Source of the DNA: Cervus elaphus
Lineage: Eukaryota > Chordata > Mammalia > Artiodactyla > Cervidae
DNA: 64,000 bases
Assembly: GCF_910594005.1 (NCBI RefSeq)
Contig: NC_057825.1
Coordinates: 50,313,037 to 50,377,036, forward strand
Direction: 5' to 3'
Part shown: positions 46,018-56,494 of the stretch, one piece after another
Layout: each line of letters begins with the position of its first letter
Position numbering within the stretch: position 1 is the first letter of the stretch
Notes under the pieces: generated by a model
What the model was told of the DNA's origin: nothing
Seen by the model: only the letters and a program-made list of their open reading frames with translations
Database searches by the model: none
Position numbers and translations under genes: made by a program

Positions 46018-46906
46018 CTATATAAGTCCCTTTAACATTTGTTGGAAAGCTGGTTTGGTGGTCCTGAACTCTCTTAACTTTTGCTTGTCTGAAACGGTTT
46101 TTATTTCTCCATCAATTCTGAATGAAATCCTTGCTGGGTACAGTAATCTTCGTTGTAGATTTTCCCCTTTCAGTATTTTAAATATATCCTGCCACTCCCT
46201 TCTGGCCTGCAGAGTTTCTGCTGAAAGATCAGCTATTAAGCATATAGGGTTTCTCTTATATGTTACTTGTTTCTTCTCCCTTGATGCTTTTTAATATTCT
46301 TTCTTTGTGTTTAGTCTTTGTTAGTTTGATTAGTATGTGTCTTGGTATGTTTCTCGTTGGGTTTATCCTGTATGGGACTCTGTGCCTCTTGGACTTGACT
46401 ATTTCCTTTTCCATGTTGGGGAAATTTTCAACTATAATCACTTCAAAATTTTTCTTGTACCTTTTCTTTTTCTCTTCTTCTTCTGGGACCCCTATAGTTC
46501 AAATGTTGTTGTGTTTGATATGGTCCCAGAAGTCTCTGAGATTGTCCTCAGCGCTTTTCATTCTTTTTACTTTTTTCTGCTCTTCAGAAGTTATTTCCAC
46601 CATTTTATCTTCCAGCTCACCGATTTGTTCTTCTGCTTCAGATATTCTGCTATTGATTCCTTTTAGAGTATTTTTAATTTCAGTAATTGTGTCATTTGTC
46701 TCTGTATGTTTATTATTTAATTCTTCTAGGTCTTAGTTAATTGATTCTTGCATTTTCTCCATTTTGTTTTCAAGGTTTTTGATCATATTTATTATCATTA
46801 TTCTGAATTCTTTTTCAAGTAGTTTGCTTATTTCCTCTTCGTTTATTTGGACTTTTGTGTTTTTAGTTTGTTCCTTCATTTGTGCAGTATTTTTCTGCCT
46901 TTTCAT
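46018..46906 (-). pseudogene. L1 ORF1 (RNA-binding chaperone protein), broken
   Basis: Begins MKRQKNTAQMKEQTKN near 46906 and ends QQMLKGLI plus stop at 46018-46020, about 296 codons. The coiled-coil part is visible (ISKLLEKEFRI, NLENKMEKMQE, EEQIGELEDKMVEI), then the RRM-like part with ENFPNMEKEIVKSKRHRVPY and RHILIKLTKTKHKERILKSI. Stops occur at least at 'SIN*DLEEL' and 'HNNI*TIGV'. A 21-nt T run on the + strand (46911-46931) sits immediately 5' of the ORF1 start, probably a homopolymer expansion. Confidence 0.88.
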
Positions 46907-47238
46907 TAGTTTTTTTTTTTTTTTTTTTTTTAAGTTATTGTGTTTGAGGTCTCCTTTTCCCAGGCTTTGAGGAAAGTTGAATTCTTTCCTTGAAGAAGGT
47001 TGAATTCTTTCTTCCTTTTGGTTTTTGCCTTCCTAAGGTTGGTCCAGTGGTTTGTGAGCTTCCTATAGGGTGATATTGTGCTGAGTTTCTGTTTGTTTGT
47101 TTGTTTTTCCTCTGATGGGTAAGGCTGAGTGAGATGGTAATCCTGCCTGCTGATGGTTGGGTTTGTATTTTTGTTTTGTTTGTTGTTTAGATGAGGTGTC
47201 CTGCACAGGGCGGCTACTGGTGATTGGTTGATGCTTAG

Positions 47239-47704
47239 TGTCAGGGAATGTTTGATGGGAGGATTCCTACATGCTGTCTCTCATGAGTCCTTTGTCCCTC
47301 TTCAAGCGGAACAGCACGCTGCTCCCAGGGACTGAGGTCATTGTGTGAGGCAAGCATGAGTCTCCTTTAGTAAACATTCTCCATAGGACAAAACAGCTTA
47401 ATCTCCTTCCCCTTTCTTGAGATATGGATTGTCTCCTGACCTTGTGACTAACATTACCCCTTGTTCCCTTGGTAACGGTTGCTGTACATTTGGTTTTCTG
47501 ATCTCTATCATTCCCGAAAGAAGTTTTTTGTACTGAAGCCTATATATACTCATAGAAAAATCATTAAAGCACCTTTGCTCCATCAGAGCTTAGGTCCCCG
47601 GGTCTTTTTTGTCTCTCTCTCTTTCTCTCTCTCTCTTTCTGTCTTTCACTTTCTTATCATCGACTCCGCACCACAAGGTTCCGGTCCATTAAAGGACCCC
47701 AACA
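47239..47704 (+). mobile_element. Solo LTR (ERVK-like, tentative) in the L1 5' UTR
   Basis: 466 bp beginning TGTCAGGGAATG and ending CCCCAACA, so TG...CA termini. Flanking 5-bp repeats CTTAG at 47234-47238 and 47705-47709. Inside: TATATATA at 47541-47548, ATTAAA poly(A) signal at 47563-47568, then a CT-rich R/U5 stretch (47612-47650). The L1 5' UTR text continues on both sides. No internal retroviral sequence remains: the product of LTR-LTR recombination. A 5-bp duplication is short for ERVK, so the class is uncertain. Confidence 0.88.
47541..47568 (+). promoter_or_regulatory. LTR TATA-like box and poly(A) signal
   Basis: TATATATA (47541-47548) and ATTAAA (47563-47568) are 14 nt apart. That is close for a U3 promoter followed by an R-region signal, but the arrangement is known in retroviruses whose poly(A) signal lies at the U3/R edge. 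Function is inference. Confidence 0.45.
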
Positions 47705-47929
47705 CTTAGTTTTGTATTCAAGTGGAGTCCTTTGTGTGAGTTCTCACTATTTGATACTCCTCAGGGTTAGTTCTCTAGTACTCTAGAATCTTGGAGTCAG
47801 TGCTCCCACTCCAAAGGCTCAGGGCTTGATCTCCAGTCAGGAATGAAATGAGATTAAAACAAATATCCAAAAATGAGAAATCAAAGGTGAACCCCAGACA
47901 AACGGCAGTTATAAAATCAGGCAAGTAAT

Positions 47930-48938
47930 AATTAAAATAATGGAATATACACATATACATACATCCATGAGCAGAGTGAAAACAGTCTAACAAAAATAAA
48001 ATACAGTAGATTGACTCATCGAACAAAGGAAATAAAAAAGTATATTTACCAATTAAGAACAAAACTAACTTAAGCACTAACTGGAAAGCAAAACTAAAGG
48101 AAGGTGTCAAGTGGTGAATAAAGCAATGAACATAAAACTAATAAAGACATTGAGAGGAAAGACAGAAAGAATAGATACACAAAGTTAAATAGAGGAAAAT
48201 GAAGAAAATTTATATACATTAATGATTAACTACAAGGGGGAAAGGACAGTAGTAAAGGCAAACAAAGGAAAAAACATGGAAAAAATGTAATAGGTTTAGA
48301 AAATTAAAAATGTAAAAAAAAAAAAAAAAAAAAGAAAAGAAAAAATTGGAAGAAAGAAAAGAAAAAAAAAAAAAAAAAAAAGGAAAACTCCACAGAACTG
48401 CAAAAGCCCAATGTAGAGGCAGAGGTTTATAACAACAATAGAAAGTGTGACTGAATACACACATATTCACATACACGCATCAGCAAAATCAAAACAGACC
48501 AACAAAAATAAAGTACAGTAGACTGACCCAGCAAACAAAGGAAACCAAAAATTATATCTACCAGAACAAAACTAATTAAACCACAAACTGGAAAACAAAA
48601 CTAAAGCAAGTTGCCAATTGGGGAACAAAACAATGAAAGTGAAACTAACAAATATGTTGAGAGGAAAGGAGATAAAGGAAAGAAAGAAAGAATAGATATG
48701 CAAAGTTAAATAGAGGTAGATAAAGAAGATTTATATATATTGAAGATTAACTGCAAGGGGAAAAGAACAGTAGGAAAAGCAAACAAAGGAATAAATGTAG
48801 AAAAAATAATAATAGATTTAAATTTAAAAAAAATTGAATTAAAAGAGAGAGAAAAGAGACAAAAAAAGAAAGCAAAACTCCACAGAACTGCGAAAGCCCA
48901 AAGTAGAGGCAGAGGTTTAACAACAATAAAAAAATTTT
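47930..48938 (-). repeat. Two tandem ~500-bp units in the L1 5' UTR
   Basis: Unit A (about 47930-48440) and unit B (48441-48938) share ordered blocks: 'caaaaataaaatacagtag' (47991) with 'caaaaataaagtacagtag' (48503); 'gagaggaaagacagaaag' with 'gagaggaaaggagataaag'; 'actccacagaactgcaaaag' (48388) with the same text at 48878. Offset is 512 bp at one end and 490 bp at the other. A-rich homopolymers (48315-48333, 48362-48381) account for part of the difference. Confidence 0.85.
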
Positions 48939-49589
48939 ACTGAGAAAAAAAAAAGCTCAAATGCTTCTACAACTCAGGGGGAGGGGGGGCGAGGGGGAAG
49001 GGAAAAAGAAAAAAAATATCCACAAGAATCTACAGAGCAAGTCAAAAACTAAGAATAATAAATGTTTTTCTTGAGTCACTGCTGTCAGAGTCCTTTCCCT
49101 AGCTGTCCACCTAACCGCCCTAAGATACTCTCCAACACTGAGTTGATCTCTGGACCTGCTGTGGGGGCAGCTCAGATTCTAATCTGGTCCTACTCATGTG
49201 TGTTCTTGCCTCCAATGTCCACAGCCATCAGAGTGTTTTCTTTTGTGGGAGCTCTCAATGGCCTTTTATATATTCCATAGACATAGAGTCTGCTTGGTTG
49301 ATCGTGTGGATTTAATCTACAGCTTGTACAGCTGATGGGAAAGGTTTGGGTCTTCTTCCTTAGCCACACTGCCCCTGGGTTTCAATTGTGTTTTTCATCT
49401 CCACCGGGACATGTGGGTCGTTCACTGGGGTTAGCTCCTGAGGCCGCCCTGGAGGGCTTGGGTTAGCCCGTGAGGGCCGGCGTGGAGTGGTGCAGCTGCC
49501 TGAGTTGCAGGCGTTATGGCAGCATCAGGTATTCAGGGGCTTGGAGGCTAGGACGGAAGGAAATATAGTGCTCTAGAAGGCTATGGCAA

Positions 49590-49700
49590 ACAGCATTGGC
49601 CAATATGCTCCAGTATTCTTGCCCAGAGAACCCCCTGACAGAGAAGCATGGCAGACCAGTCTACAGGGTTGCTAAGAGTCGGACACGACTGAAGTGACCC
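49590..49700 (+). mobile_element. Bov-A-like segment embedded in the L1 5' UTR
   Basis: 'atgctccagtattcttgccc', 'gacagagaagcatggcag', 'gttgctaagagtcggacacg' follow the Bov-A order. No head, no clean flanking duplication. Either a truncated SINE insertion or sequence that belongs to the L1-BT 5' UTR itself. Confidence 0.65.
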
Positions 49701-50689
49701 TGTGTGCATAGAAGCAAGACTTTTTTTTGCCTGTGGCAGCTCTGCCCCAGTGAGAGTTGAGCGTGAAGGTGGTGCAGCTGCTTGGCTTGCAGGGACCCTG
49801 GCGGCACCAGTGTGCAGGGACACGGACTGCCTCTGCCACAGGAGTTAAGCCCTATCAGAGTCTTTAAGCTGGTGATCAGAAGGCCTCTTTGGCCAGTCTT
49901 TCTCTGTAGCTTCACCCATTCAGGTACTTAGAGGGCTCCCTTGCCTGGGGGTCCTAACTGTAGATCGGCGCATCAGGCACTTAAAGGGGCACCCTGGGTG
50001 GGGTACTACTCTGTAATTCAATGTATCAGGCATATTTATGGGCCATCCTCTCTATTGTTCAGCTGCTCATGCTGGCCTGTGGGGAGAGAGAGGCTATGGT
50101 GTTGGCTCTACCTGCTACGTGTGACTCAGCAATATCGCCTTGCTTCCATGGCTTTCCTCCACCAGCATTTCCCACAATGACCTCCTCTTTCACATCCCCT
50201 CAATCCTTCTCTCTGCAGTCAACAGAAGCCCTTGCCCTGGGATTGCTCCACAGTCCCTAAACTCCAGCTCCCAGCCGCTGTGCCTTCCAGGAGACCAGCA
50301 TTCCTGTCCAGGGTATATATGGCTGCAGCAAAGACTGATTCTCATTTCATTTAGGCTGCCATAGATCAGCTGTTTCGCTCTCAGCCTTATATGTTTCTTC
50401 TCTGACTCAGACAATTGCCCAGCTGTGGGGATTGGATCCCTGCTTCAGTTCCCCCACCCTCTGAGGGCAGGTCCCGTCCTACTAACACTCCTGTTTTTCT
50501 CCCTAGTTCCTTCACCCTACCGAATTTTCTTGGTTCTATATTTTCTTTTCCACTGGCCAGGTACTTCTTTCTGCCCTCAGCATGCATTTCTGTGCCTGAA
50601 GGTGTATTCCTGATGTATCCGTGGAGAGAGATGTACTCCATCCACATCCACCCACTCCTCCACCATCTTGTTCTTCCGAGATCTTGCTT

Positions 50690-51233
50690 CAGTTTAGTTC
50701 AGTCGCTCAATCATGCCCAATTCTTTGCGACCCCATAGACTGCAGCATGCCAGGCCTCCCTGTCCATCACCAACTCCTGGAGTCCACCCAAACTCATGTC
50801 CATTAAGTCGGTGATGCCATCCAACCATCTCATCCTCTGTCGTCCCCTTCTCCTCCCACCCTCAATCTTTCCCAGCAACAGGGTCTTTTCAAATGAGTCA
50901 GCTCTTTGCATCATGTGGCCAAAGTATTGGCATTTCAGCTTCACCATCAGTCCTTCCAGTGAATACCCAAGACTGATCTCCTTTAGGATGGACTGGTTGG
51001 GTTTCCTTGTAGTCCAAGGGACTCTCAAGAGTCTTCTCCAGCACCACAGTTCAAAAGCATCAATTCTTCCGTGCTCAGCTTTCTTTATAGTCCAACTCTC
51101 ACATCCATGCATGACTACTGGAAAAACCATAGCCTTGACTAGACAGACCTTTGTTGACAAAGTAATGTCTCTACTTTTTAATATGCTGTCTATGTTGGTC
51201 ATAACTTTCCTTCCAAAGAGTTAGTGTCTTTTA
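50690..51233 (-). mobile_element. BovB LINE 3' part, reverse, inside the L1 target duplication
   Basis: Starts with the tail complement 'cagtttagttcagtcgctc' and covers the C-terminal RT region. The reverse frame 51202-50711 reads GCESWTIKKAEHGR, LLRVPWTTRK, GHMMQRA for 163 codons, open but without the catalytic domain. Its own duplication is AGATCTTGCTT (50679-50689) and AGATCTTTCTT (51234-51244), one mismatch. Confidence 0.93.
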
Positions 51234-51365
51234 AGATCTTTCTTATTCTTTATTTATTGGTTCAGTAAAACATGGCTTGGTGTGTTTCAACAGGGTGTGC
51301 CAAAAATGCTATAGGGATATGAAGAAATGAATGCTTGCTTTTACAATAGTTCACGATCATGTTTA

Positions 51366-51607
51366 GGACTTCCCTGGTAGCTCAGATAGTAAACAATTTG
51401 CCTGCAAGGTACCTGGGTTCAATCCCTGGGTCGGAGAGATTCCCCTGAAGAAGAAAATGGCTACCCATGCCAATATCCTTGCCTAAAGAATTCCACAGGT
51501 AGAGGAGCCTGGTGAGCTAAAGTCCATGGCGTTGCAAAGAGTCAGACATGACTGAGCTACTAACACACACACACACACACACACACACAGATGCACACAC
51601 ACACAGG
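51366..51607 (+). mobile_element. Bov-tA SINE with (CA)n tail, 8-bp target duplication
   Basis: Complete copy. The tail expanded to a CA array at 51563-51589 plus a second short one. Flanks CATGTTTA at 51358-51365 and 51608-51615. Confidence 0.93.
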
Positions 51608-51849
51608 CATGTTTAAAGTTGGGATTTTATCCTTGTAACATAATCAGGGAAACTAGTTGTAGTCCCAGGTGATACTTTTTGGCACTATCCCCTTCCCTAT
51701 TCATAAAGCGATGTGTTATGTCTTTTTAAGGTTCCTATTCTTCCCAATTAAACATGGTGTCTGTATACACTCTGGTTTGTTATTTGATCAGAGGTACATA
51801 TTTCTAATGGGAGCTCAGTGCAGTTCCTTTCCAAGGTAACTATAAGTAA

Positions 51850-52058
51850 TTCTCCGATGACTCAGCAGGTAAAGAATTTGGCTGCAGTGAAGGAGACAGG
51901 AGATGAAGGTTCAATACCAGGGTGAGGAAGATCTCCTGGAGAAAATTGCCAGCCACTCTAGTATTCTTGCCTGAAAAATAAAATTCCACAGACAGAGGAG
52001 CCTGGTTGGCTATAGCCAAAAGGATCACAAAGAGTCAGACATGACCGAGTGAGCGCGT

Positions 52059-52090
<32 letters not shown>
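51850..52090 (+). mobile_element. Bov-tA SINE with (CA)n tail
   Basis: Diverged head ('attctccgatgactcagcag') and body, ending in a CA array at 52060-52089. Flanks 'aagtaat' and 'aagcaat' are similar. Confidence 0.9.
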
Positions 52091-52189
52091 GCAATAAAAA
52101 TAAGATTTTTCTTAGGACAAACACCTATGTAGGAGGCTCTTTTTACTCCCACACAGGGTAAAAATAAACATGTTTTTAATTTTAGCTTT

Positions 52190-52375
52190 GATTCAATCCT
52201 TGTTTCACTATTTAGCAACTGTAAGACAAGGAGCAAATTTTTAAACCACCATAAGCCTCAGTTTTTCCCATCTGTATAGTGAGGATAATAAAAGAAGTTT
52301 TCTTACAGTGATATAGAATTAAGTGGAATTATATATGTAATTAGTATCTGGTACAAAATACAGAATATACTTTGC
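52190..52375 (+). mobile_element. MIR SINE relic
   Basis: 'ttagcaactgtaagacaagg', 'aagcctcagtttttcccatc' and 'gtatagtgaggataataaaa' follow MIR order; the 3' part is eroded ('tagtatctggtac'). Confidence 0.65.
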
Positions 52376-52423
52376 TATTAGAAAAAGTCCACTAGGTAAA
52401 TAACAAGTTTTGTTTTTAATTTC

Positions 52424-52577
52424 AGTCAGCCCTTAGTATCCACAGATTCCATATCATCCCACAGTGTGAATCAACTACGCAGCACCATTTTGTATAAGGA
52501 ACTTGAGCATCTGAGGATTCTGGTATCTGCAGCAGGCCAGGAACCAATTCCCCATAGGTGCTGAGGGCTGACTATAT
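52424..52577 (+). mobile_element. Tigger-family (MER2-like) DNA transposon relic
   Basis: Inverted ends AGTCAGCCCT and AGGGCTGACT. Interior 'agtatccacagattccatat', 'ttttgtataaggaacttgagcatc' and 'ggaaccaattccccat' match the remembered MER2 text. The middle third is deleted. Confidence 0.8.
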
Positions 52578-53545
52578 TGTGTGCACTTATTCTCCCTGCT
52601 CTTCAGGCTATCTATTGATCATATATTCTGTTGAGACGTGGAGGACTGTAATCTCCCAGTCAAGCTGTAGAAGCCCAGATAGCACAAGCCTAGCAAGACT
52701 GCAAGGAGAAGAAACATATAAATTCAAGAGACTGAAGAGGATCTCACTGAACTGAGCTTGAAATTACATGAAAAGAAACTTTTAAGAGTTATTTCTTATT
52801 CAAAAAGGACTTGCTGCATTATTAAATTCTACCACACTGGGAGCTTTGCTCCTTCACATTTGTGCTTTCAAATCTTACTTATTTCAGTTCCAGCCTAGAT
52901 GGGGCAAAGGAAGCTGAGAAGGGAACTGCTGGGCAATAGATCAGAAAGGAGATATTTGTAGAGATGAGAATAGCTCCAGCTTTCTACCTACATTTATGCG
53001 TTGCTTTTAACTTTTCAAAACACTTTCATTTCCACCTTCTATTGGGGTTGGTAGCAAGGACTTGGCAGACAGTGAACCCATAGATACAAATCTCCTAGGT
53101 AATAAAACAACTATGGCCCTGCTTACTCAGGTTGCCCCTTAAAATCTTCAGAATAATATGAGCACTGTTAGTATTTTATAACAGCATATTAGTTTACTAT
53201 GTATCCACCACGTGCATATCTGACAAATATCTTACATTCATTTTCTACCTGATTTTTAAAATAGCACTTTGAAGTAGCTGGTTTTGTTTGTTTCATATCA
53301 GTGTCTTGCTCAAGGTCCTATAGTTAGTAAATAGCAGACCTGGAATTTAAATGCAGGAATTTAATACCAAAACGTGTTTTTTAGCTAATCTATTTAAATG
53401 TAGAGCAATTAGTCCTGTGCTTGGAAATAAATATATAGAAAAGGTGGAAGATTCTATCCTAAGGTAAATTAAGAGAGCAGACCCTTGGAAGGAGAATGGC
53501 AGTTTACTGTCAGTGTAAATTTAAATGGTTATAAAGTTGATTCCA
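52578..53545. other. Intergenic, no feature seen
   Basis: Unique-looking. The open frame at 52558-52755 overlaps the transposon end and is not called. Confidence 0.5.
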
Positions 53546-53552
53546 AGACAAA

Positions 53553-54996
53553 AAGAGGTCTTATATTTAGGTCTTTAATCCATTTTGGGTTTATCTTTGT
53601 GTATGGTTTTAAGAAGTGTTCCAATTTCATTCTTTTGCTTGTAGTTGTCCAGTTCTTCCAGCATCACTTATTAAAGAGACGGTCTTTTCCCCCACTGTAT
53701 GTTATTGCCTCCTTTGTCAAAGATAAGGTGCCCATAGGTGCATGATTTTATCTCAGGGCTTTACTTAGGTGGAACACTGTATGACAAAAATCATAGCAAG
53801 ATCCTCTATGATCCACCTCCTAGGATAATTGAAATAAAAACAAAAATAAACAAGTGGGACCTAATTAAACTTAAAAAGTTTTTGCACAGCAAAGGAAACT
53901 ATAAATAAGGAGAAAAGACAGAATGGGAGCAAATAATAGCAAATAAAACAACTGACAAAGGATTAATTTCCAAAATATACAAGCATCTCATATAACTCAA
54001 TACCAGAAAAACAAGCAACCTAGTCAAAAAGTAGGCAAAAGACTTAAACAGACATATCTCCAAAGAAGACATACTGATGGCTAATAAGCATATGAAAAGA
54101 TACTCATCATTGCTCTTATTAGAGAAATTTAAATCAAAACTATGAGATCACCTCACACTGGTCAGAATGGCCATCATTAAAAAATCCACAAACACAAGTG
54201 CTGAAGAGGGTGTGGAGAAAAGGGACCCCTCTTGCACTGTTGGTGGGAAGTATGTTGATTCAGCTACTATGGAATATGGTATGAAAAGACCTTAAAAAAC
54301 TAGGAATAAAACTACCTTATGACCCAGCAATACCATTTATAAGCATATAACTTGAGGAAATCAAAATTGAAAAAGACACATGTACCCCAACGTTCATTGC
54401 AGCACTATTTACAATAGTTAGGTCATGGAAGTAATCTAGATGTCCAACAACAGATGAATGGATAAAGAAGTTGTGGTACATATATACAATGGAATACTAC
54501 TCAGCCATCAAAAGGAATGTATTTGAGTCAGTTCTAATGAGGTAGATAAACCTAGAACCTATTATACAGAGTGAAGTAAGTCAGAAAGGGAAAAACAAAT
54601 ATCATATATTAACACATATATATAGGATCTAGAAAGATGGTACTAATGAACCTATTTGCAGGGCAGCAATGGAGATGCAGACATAGAGAACAGACTTATG
54701 GGCATGGGCAGAGGGAGGAAGGAGAGGGTGAGATGAATGGAGAGAGTAGCTTGGAAGCATGTACACTACCATATGTCAAATATTTAGTCAATGGAAATTG
54801 CTGCATGACTCAGGGAACTCAAAACAGGGCTCTGTAATAATCTAGAGGGTGGAAAGAGAGGCAGGTGGAAGGAAGTTTCAAGAGGGAAGGGACATATGTG
54901 TACCTGTGGCTAGTTCATGTTGATGTATAGTAGAAATCAAACCAAGATTGTAAAGCACTTATCCTTCAATTAAAAATAAATAAATTAAAAAATAAG
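53553..54996 (+). mobile_element. L1-BT fragment with 5' inversion
   Basis: 53553-53765 is L1 ORF2 in reverse ('taggtctttaatccattttgg', 'cagcatcacttattaaagag'). From about 53770 the next part of ORF2 runs forward ('actgtatgacaaaaatcata', 'gatcctctatgatccacctcc') to the L1-BT 3' end ('cttcaattaaaaataaataa'). About 45 bp of element sequence is missing at the switch. Candidate 7-bp flanks AGACAAA at 53546-53552 and 54997-55003. Confidence 0.86.
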
Positions 54997-55003
54997 AGAC
55001 AAA

Positions 55004-56021
55004 GAAGGCAGAGAAAGTGGAGAAAGTGTGACTTTTAAGGACCTAGAGGACAGGAAGCAAATGAAACTGAACACATGTAGGACAGAGAGATGGTTTATTA
55101 GAGTACTGGCCGGTTGTATGGTCAGGAAAGGTTATGTAGAAAGAAGGAATCTTAGTAAAAATTTGATTTGTGACCTGTTTCTGTAACCCCATACATATCT
55201 TGCTGAGTTAAATAGATCTGTGTCTGTCAGCTGGCACCCATTTAGAAAAACATATAAACAAAGATGTAACCCTTAATGAATCAGTTCTAAATTTGCAGAG
55301 CCCTTCAGCATGAAGAAATTTCAGATTATGATGAAGGAAAAAATGGAGAAACGAGACACAGTCAGTCAGGCATGTTAGTTGACTTGCCTAAGATAAAAAA
55401 ATTCTCTGGGGTCTAGTTCAGATTACCTGGTTCATTGCTTTTTGTCCTGTCCTAGAATTAACCAAAGGTAACACATGTTCTCTAAGTTGAAAGTTTCTCA
55501 CTAATTTATAAACATTGGTCCAGAGCAATGGGAATCCTTTATGAATAATGGACATGGCATAGGAACTGGTGGTCTCCCTGGACCTGGGTTAACAGGAATC
55601 ACCTATAACCCTTCTTCAGGTGCTTTCTGATGCTTCTGTACTAAAGAGAGACATTTTGATATTGTCTGTCCTCTTCTTATCTGGGCTTCATGGTGATTTT
55701 TTTTTTTTTTAATCTCTGTGCCTCTTCATAAACTGTATGTATCTCTCTATTTGTGCTCCAAATCCATCTATCCTGTGCTGCCTTGGCTGGCTTCAGTAAG
55801 CCTTCTCTACATGTGATTCTGCTTGTCCATCAGGGCTGAGCTGCTCCTCATCCTAGTGTTGATGAAAGCCTCCTCTTCCCATTAAGACCGTGACCTCCCT
55901 GAAAGGGAGTAACCAAGTCTTGTGCCTCTCCTTCATGCCTCATAGCACATCAAGGATATGCTCAGTGAACCTTTGCTGAGTGATGACAGCATTAACATTA
56001 CTTCAATGACAAATTATCAGA
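55004..56021. other. Intergenic, no feature seen
   Basis: Unique-looking apart from a 14-nt T run near 55698. Confidence 0.5.
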
Positions 56022-56480
56022 AATTTTAATTTTATTAAAGTATGATTGATTTATAATCATATCAATTTCAGGTATAGAACAAAGTAATTCAATATTTTTA
56101 CAGACTATATTCCATTTAAAGTTATAAAATATTGACTGTATTTCCTGTTCTGTATGATATATACTTGTACCTTATTTTTTTTATATTTAGTAGTTTTTAC
56201 CTCTTAATCCCCTACCCCTACTTGCCCCTCCTCCTTTGCTCTCCCCATTGATAATGACTACTTTATTCTCTATATCTGTGAATCTGTTTTGTTATCTTTA
56301 TTCATTTGTTTATTTTTTAGAGTCTATGCATAAATGATAATATACAGTATTTGTCTTTCTCTGACTTATTATCTCATGAGCATAATACCCTGTAAGTCCA
56401 TACATGTTGTTGCAAATAGCAAATGAAAGTATTTCTTTCTTTTTCATGGCTAAGTCCTATTCAATTTTATAACTACAGGC
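56022..56480 (-). mobile_element. L1 3' UTR / ORF2 end, reverse
   Basis: 'attaaagtatgattgatttat', 'ttatctcatgagcataatacc' and 'ccatacatgttgttgcaaat' are the reverse L1 3' region. Confidence 0.8.
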
Positions 56481-56494
56481 ACATACACACACAC

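Larger units (their letters stand above)
41842..50677 (-). mobile_element. Essentially full-length L1-BT, reverse orientation
   Basis: 8.84 kb including a 466-bp solo LTR, so about 8.4 kb of L1. Order on the minus strand: 5' UTR (50677 to about 46935), ORF1 (46906-46018), ORF2 (45959-42172) and a 3' UTR of about 330 bp. The 5' terminus reads 'gaacaagatggtggaggag', as expected for ruminant L1. The left flank 41823-41841 (GAGATCTTGCTTATTCTTT) is duplicated at the right end, but that copy is split by a later BovB into 50678-50689 and 51245-51251. The 19-bp duplication and intact ends show ordinary target-primed insertion of a whole element. Both ORFs are broken, so it is not active now. Confidence 0.95.
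46935..50677 (-). promoter_or_regulatory. L1-BT 5' UTR
   Basis: About 3.3 kb after removing the LTR. From the transcription start (right) it has a GC-richer block (49050-50677), then A-rich tandem units (47930-48938) and a T/G-rich part up to ORF1. By analogy with other L1 families this region holds the internal pol II promoter. No core element can be pinned from sequence alone. Confidence 0.75.

Noticed and set aside
46260..46736. 158-codon plus-strand frame
   Set aside because: Exact antisense of L1 ORF1; the minus strand gives recognisable L1 ORF1 protein sequence.
47930..48938. CRISPR-like or satellite array
   Set aside because: Only two diverged ~500-bp units inside an L1 5' UTR; no short direct repeats with spacers, and the genome is mammalian.
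50711..51202. 163-codon minus-strand frame as a possible gene
   Set aside because: It is the C-terminal part of a BovB ORF lacking the catalytic domain, in a truncated copy.
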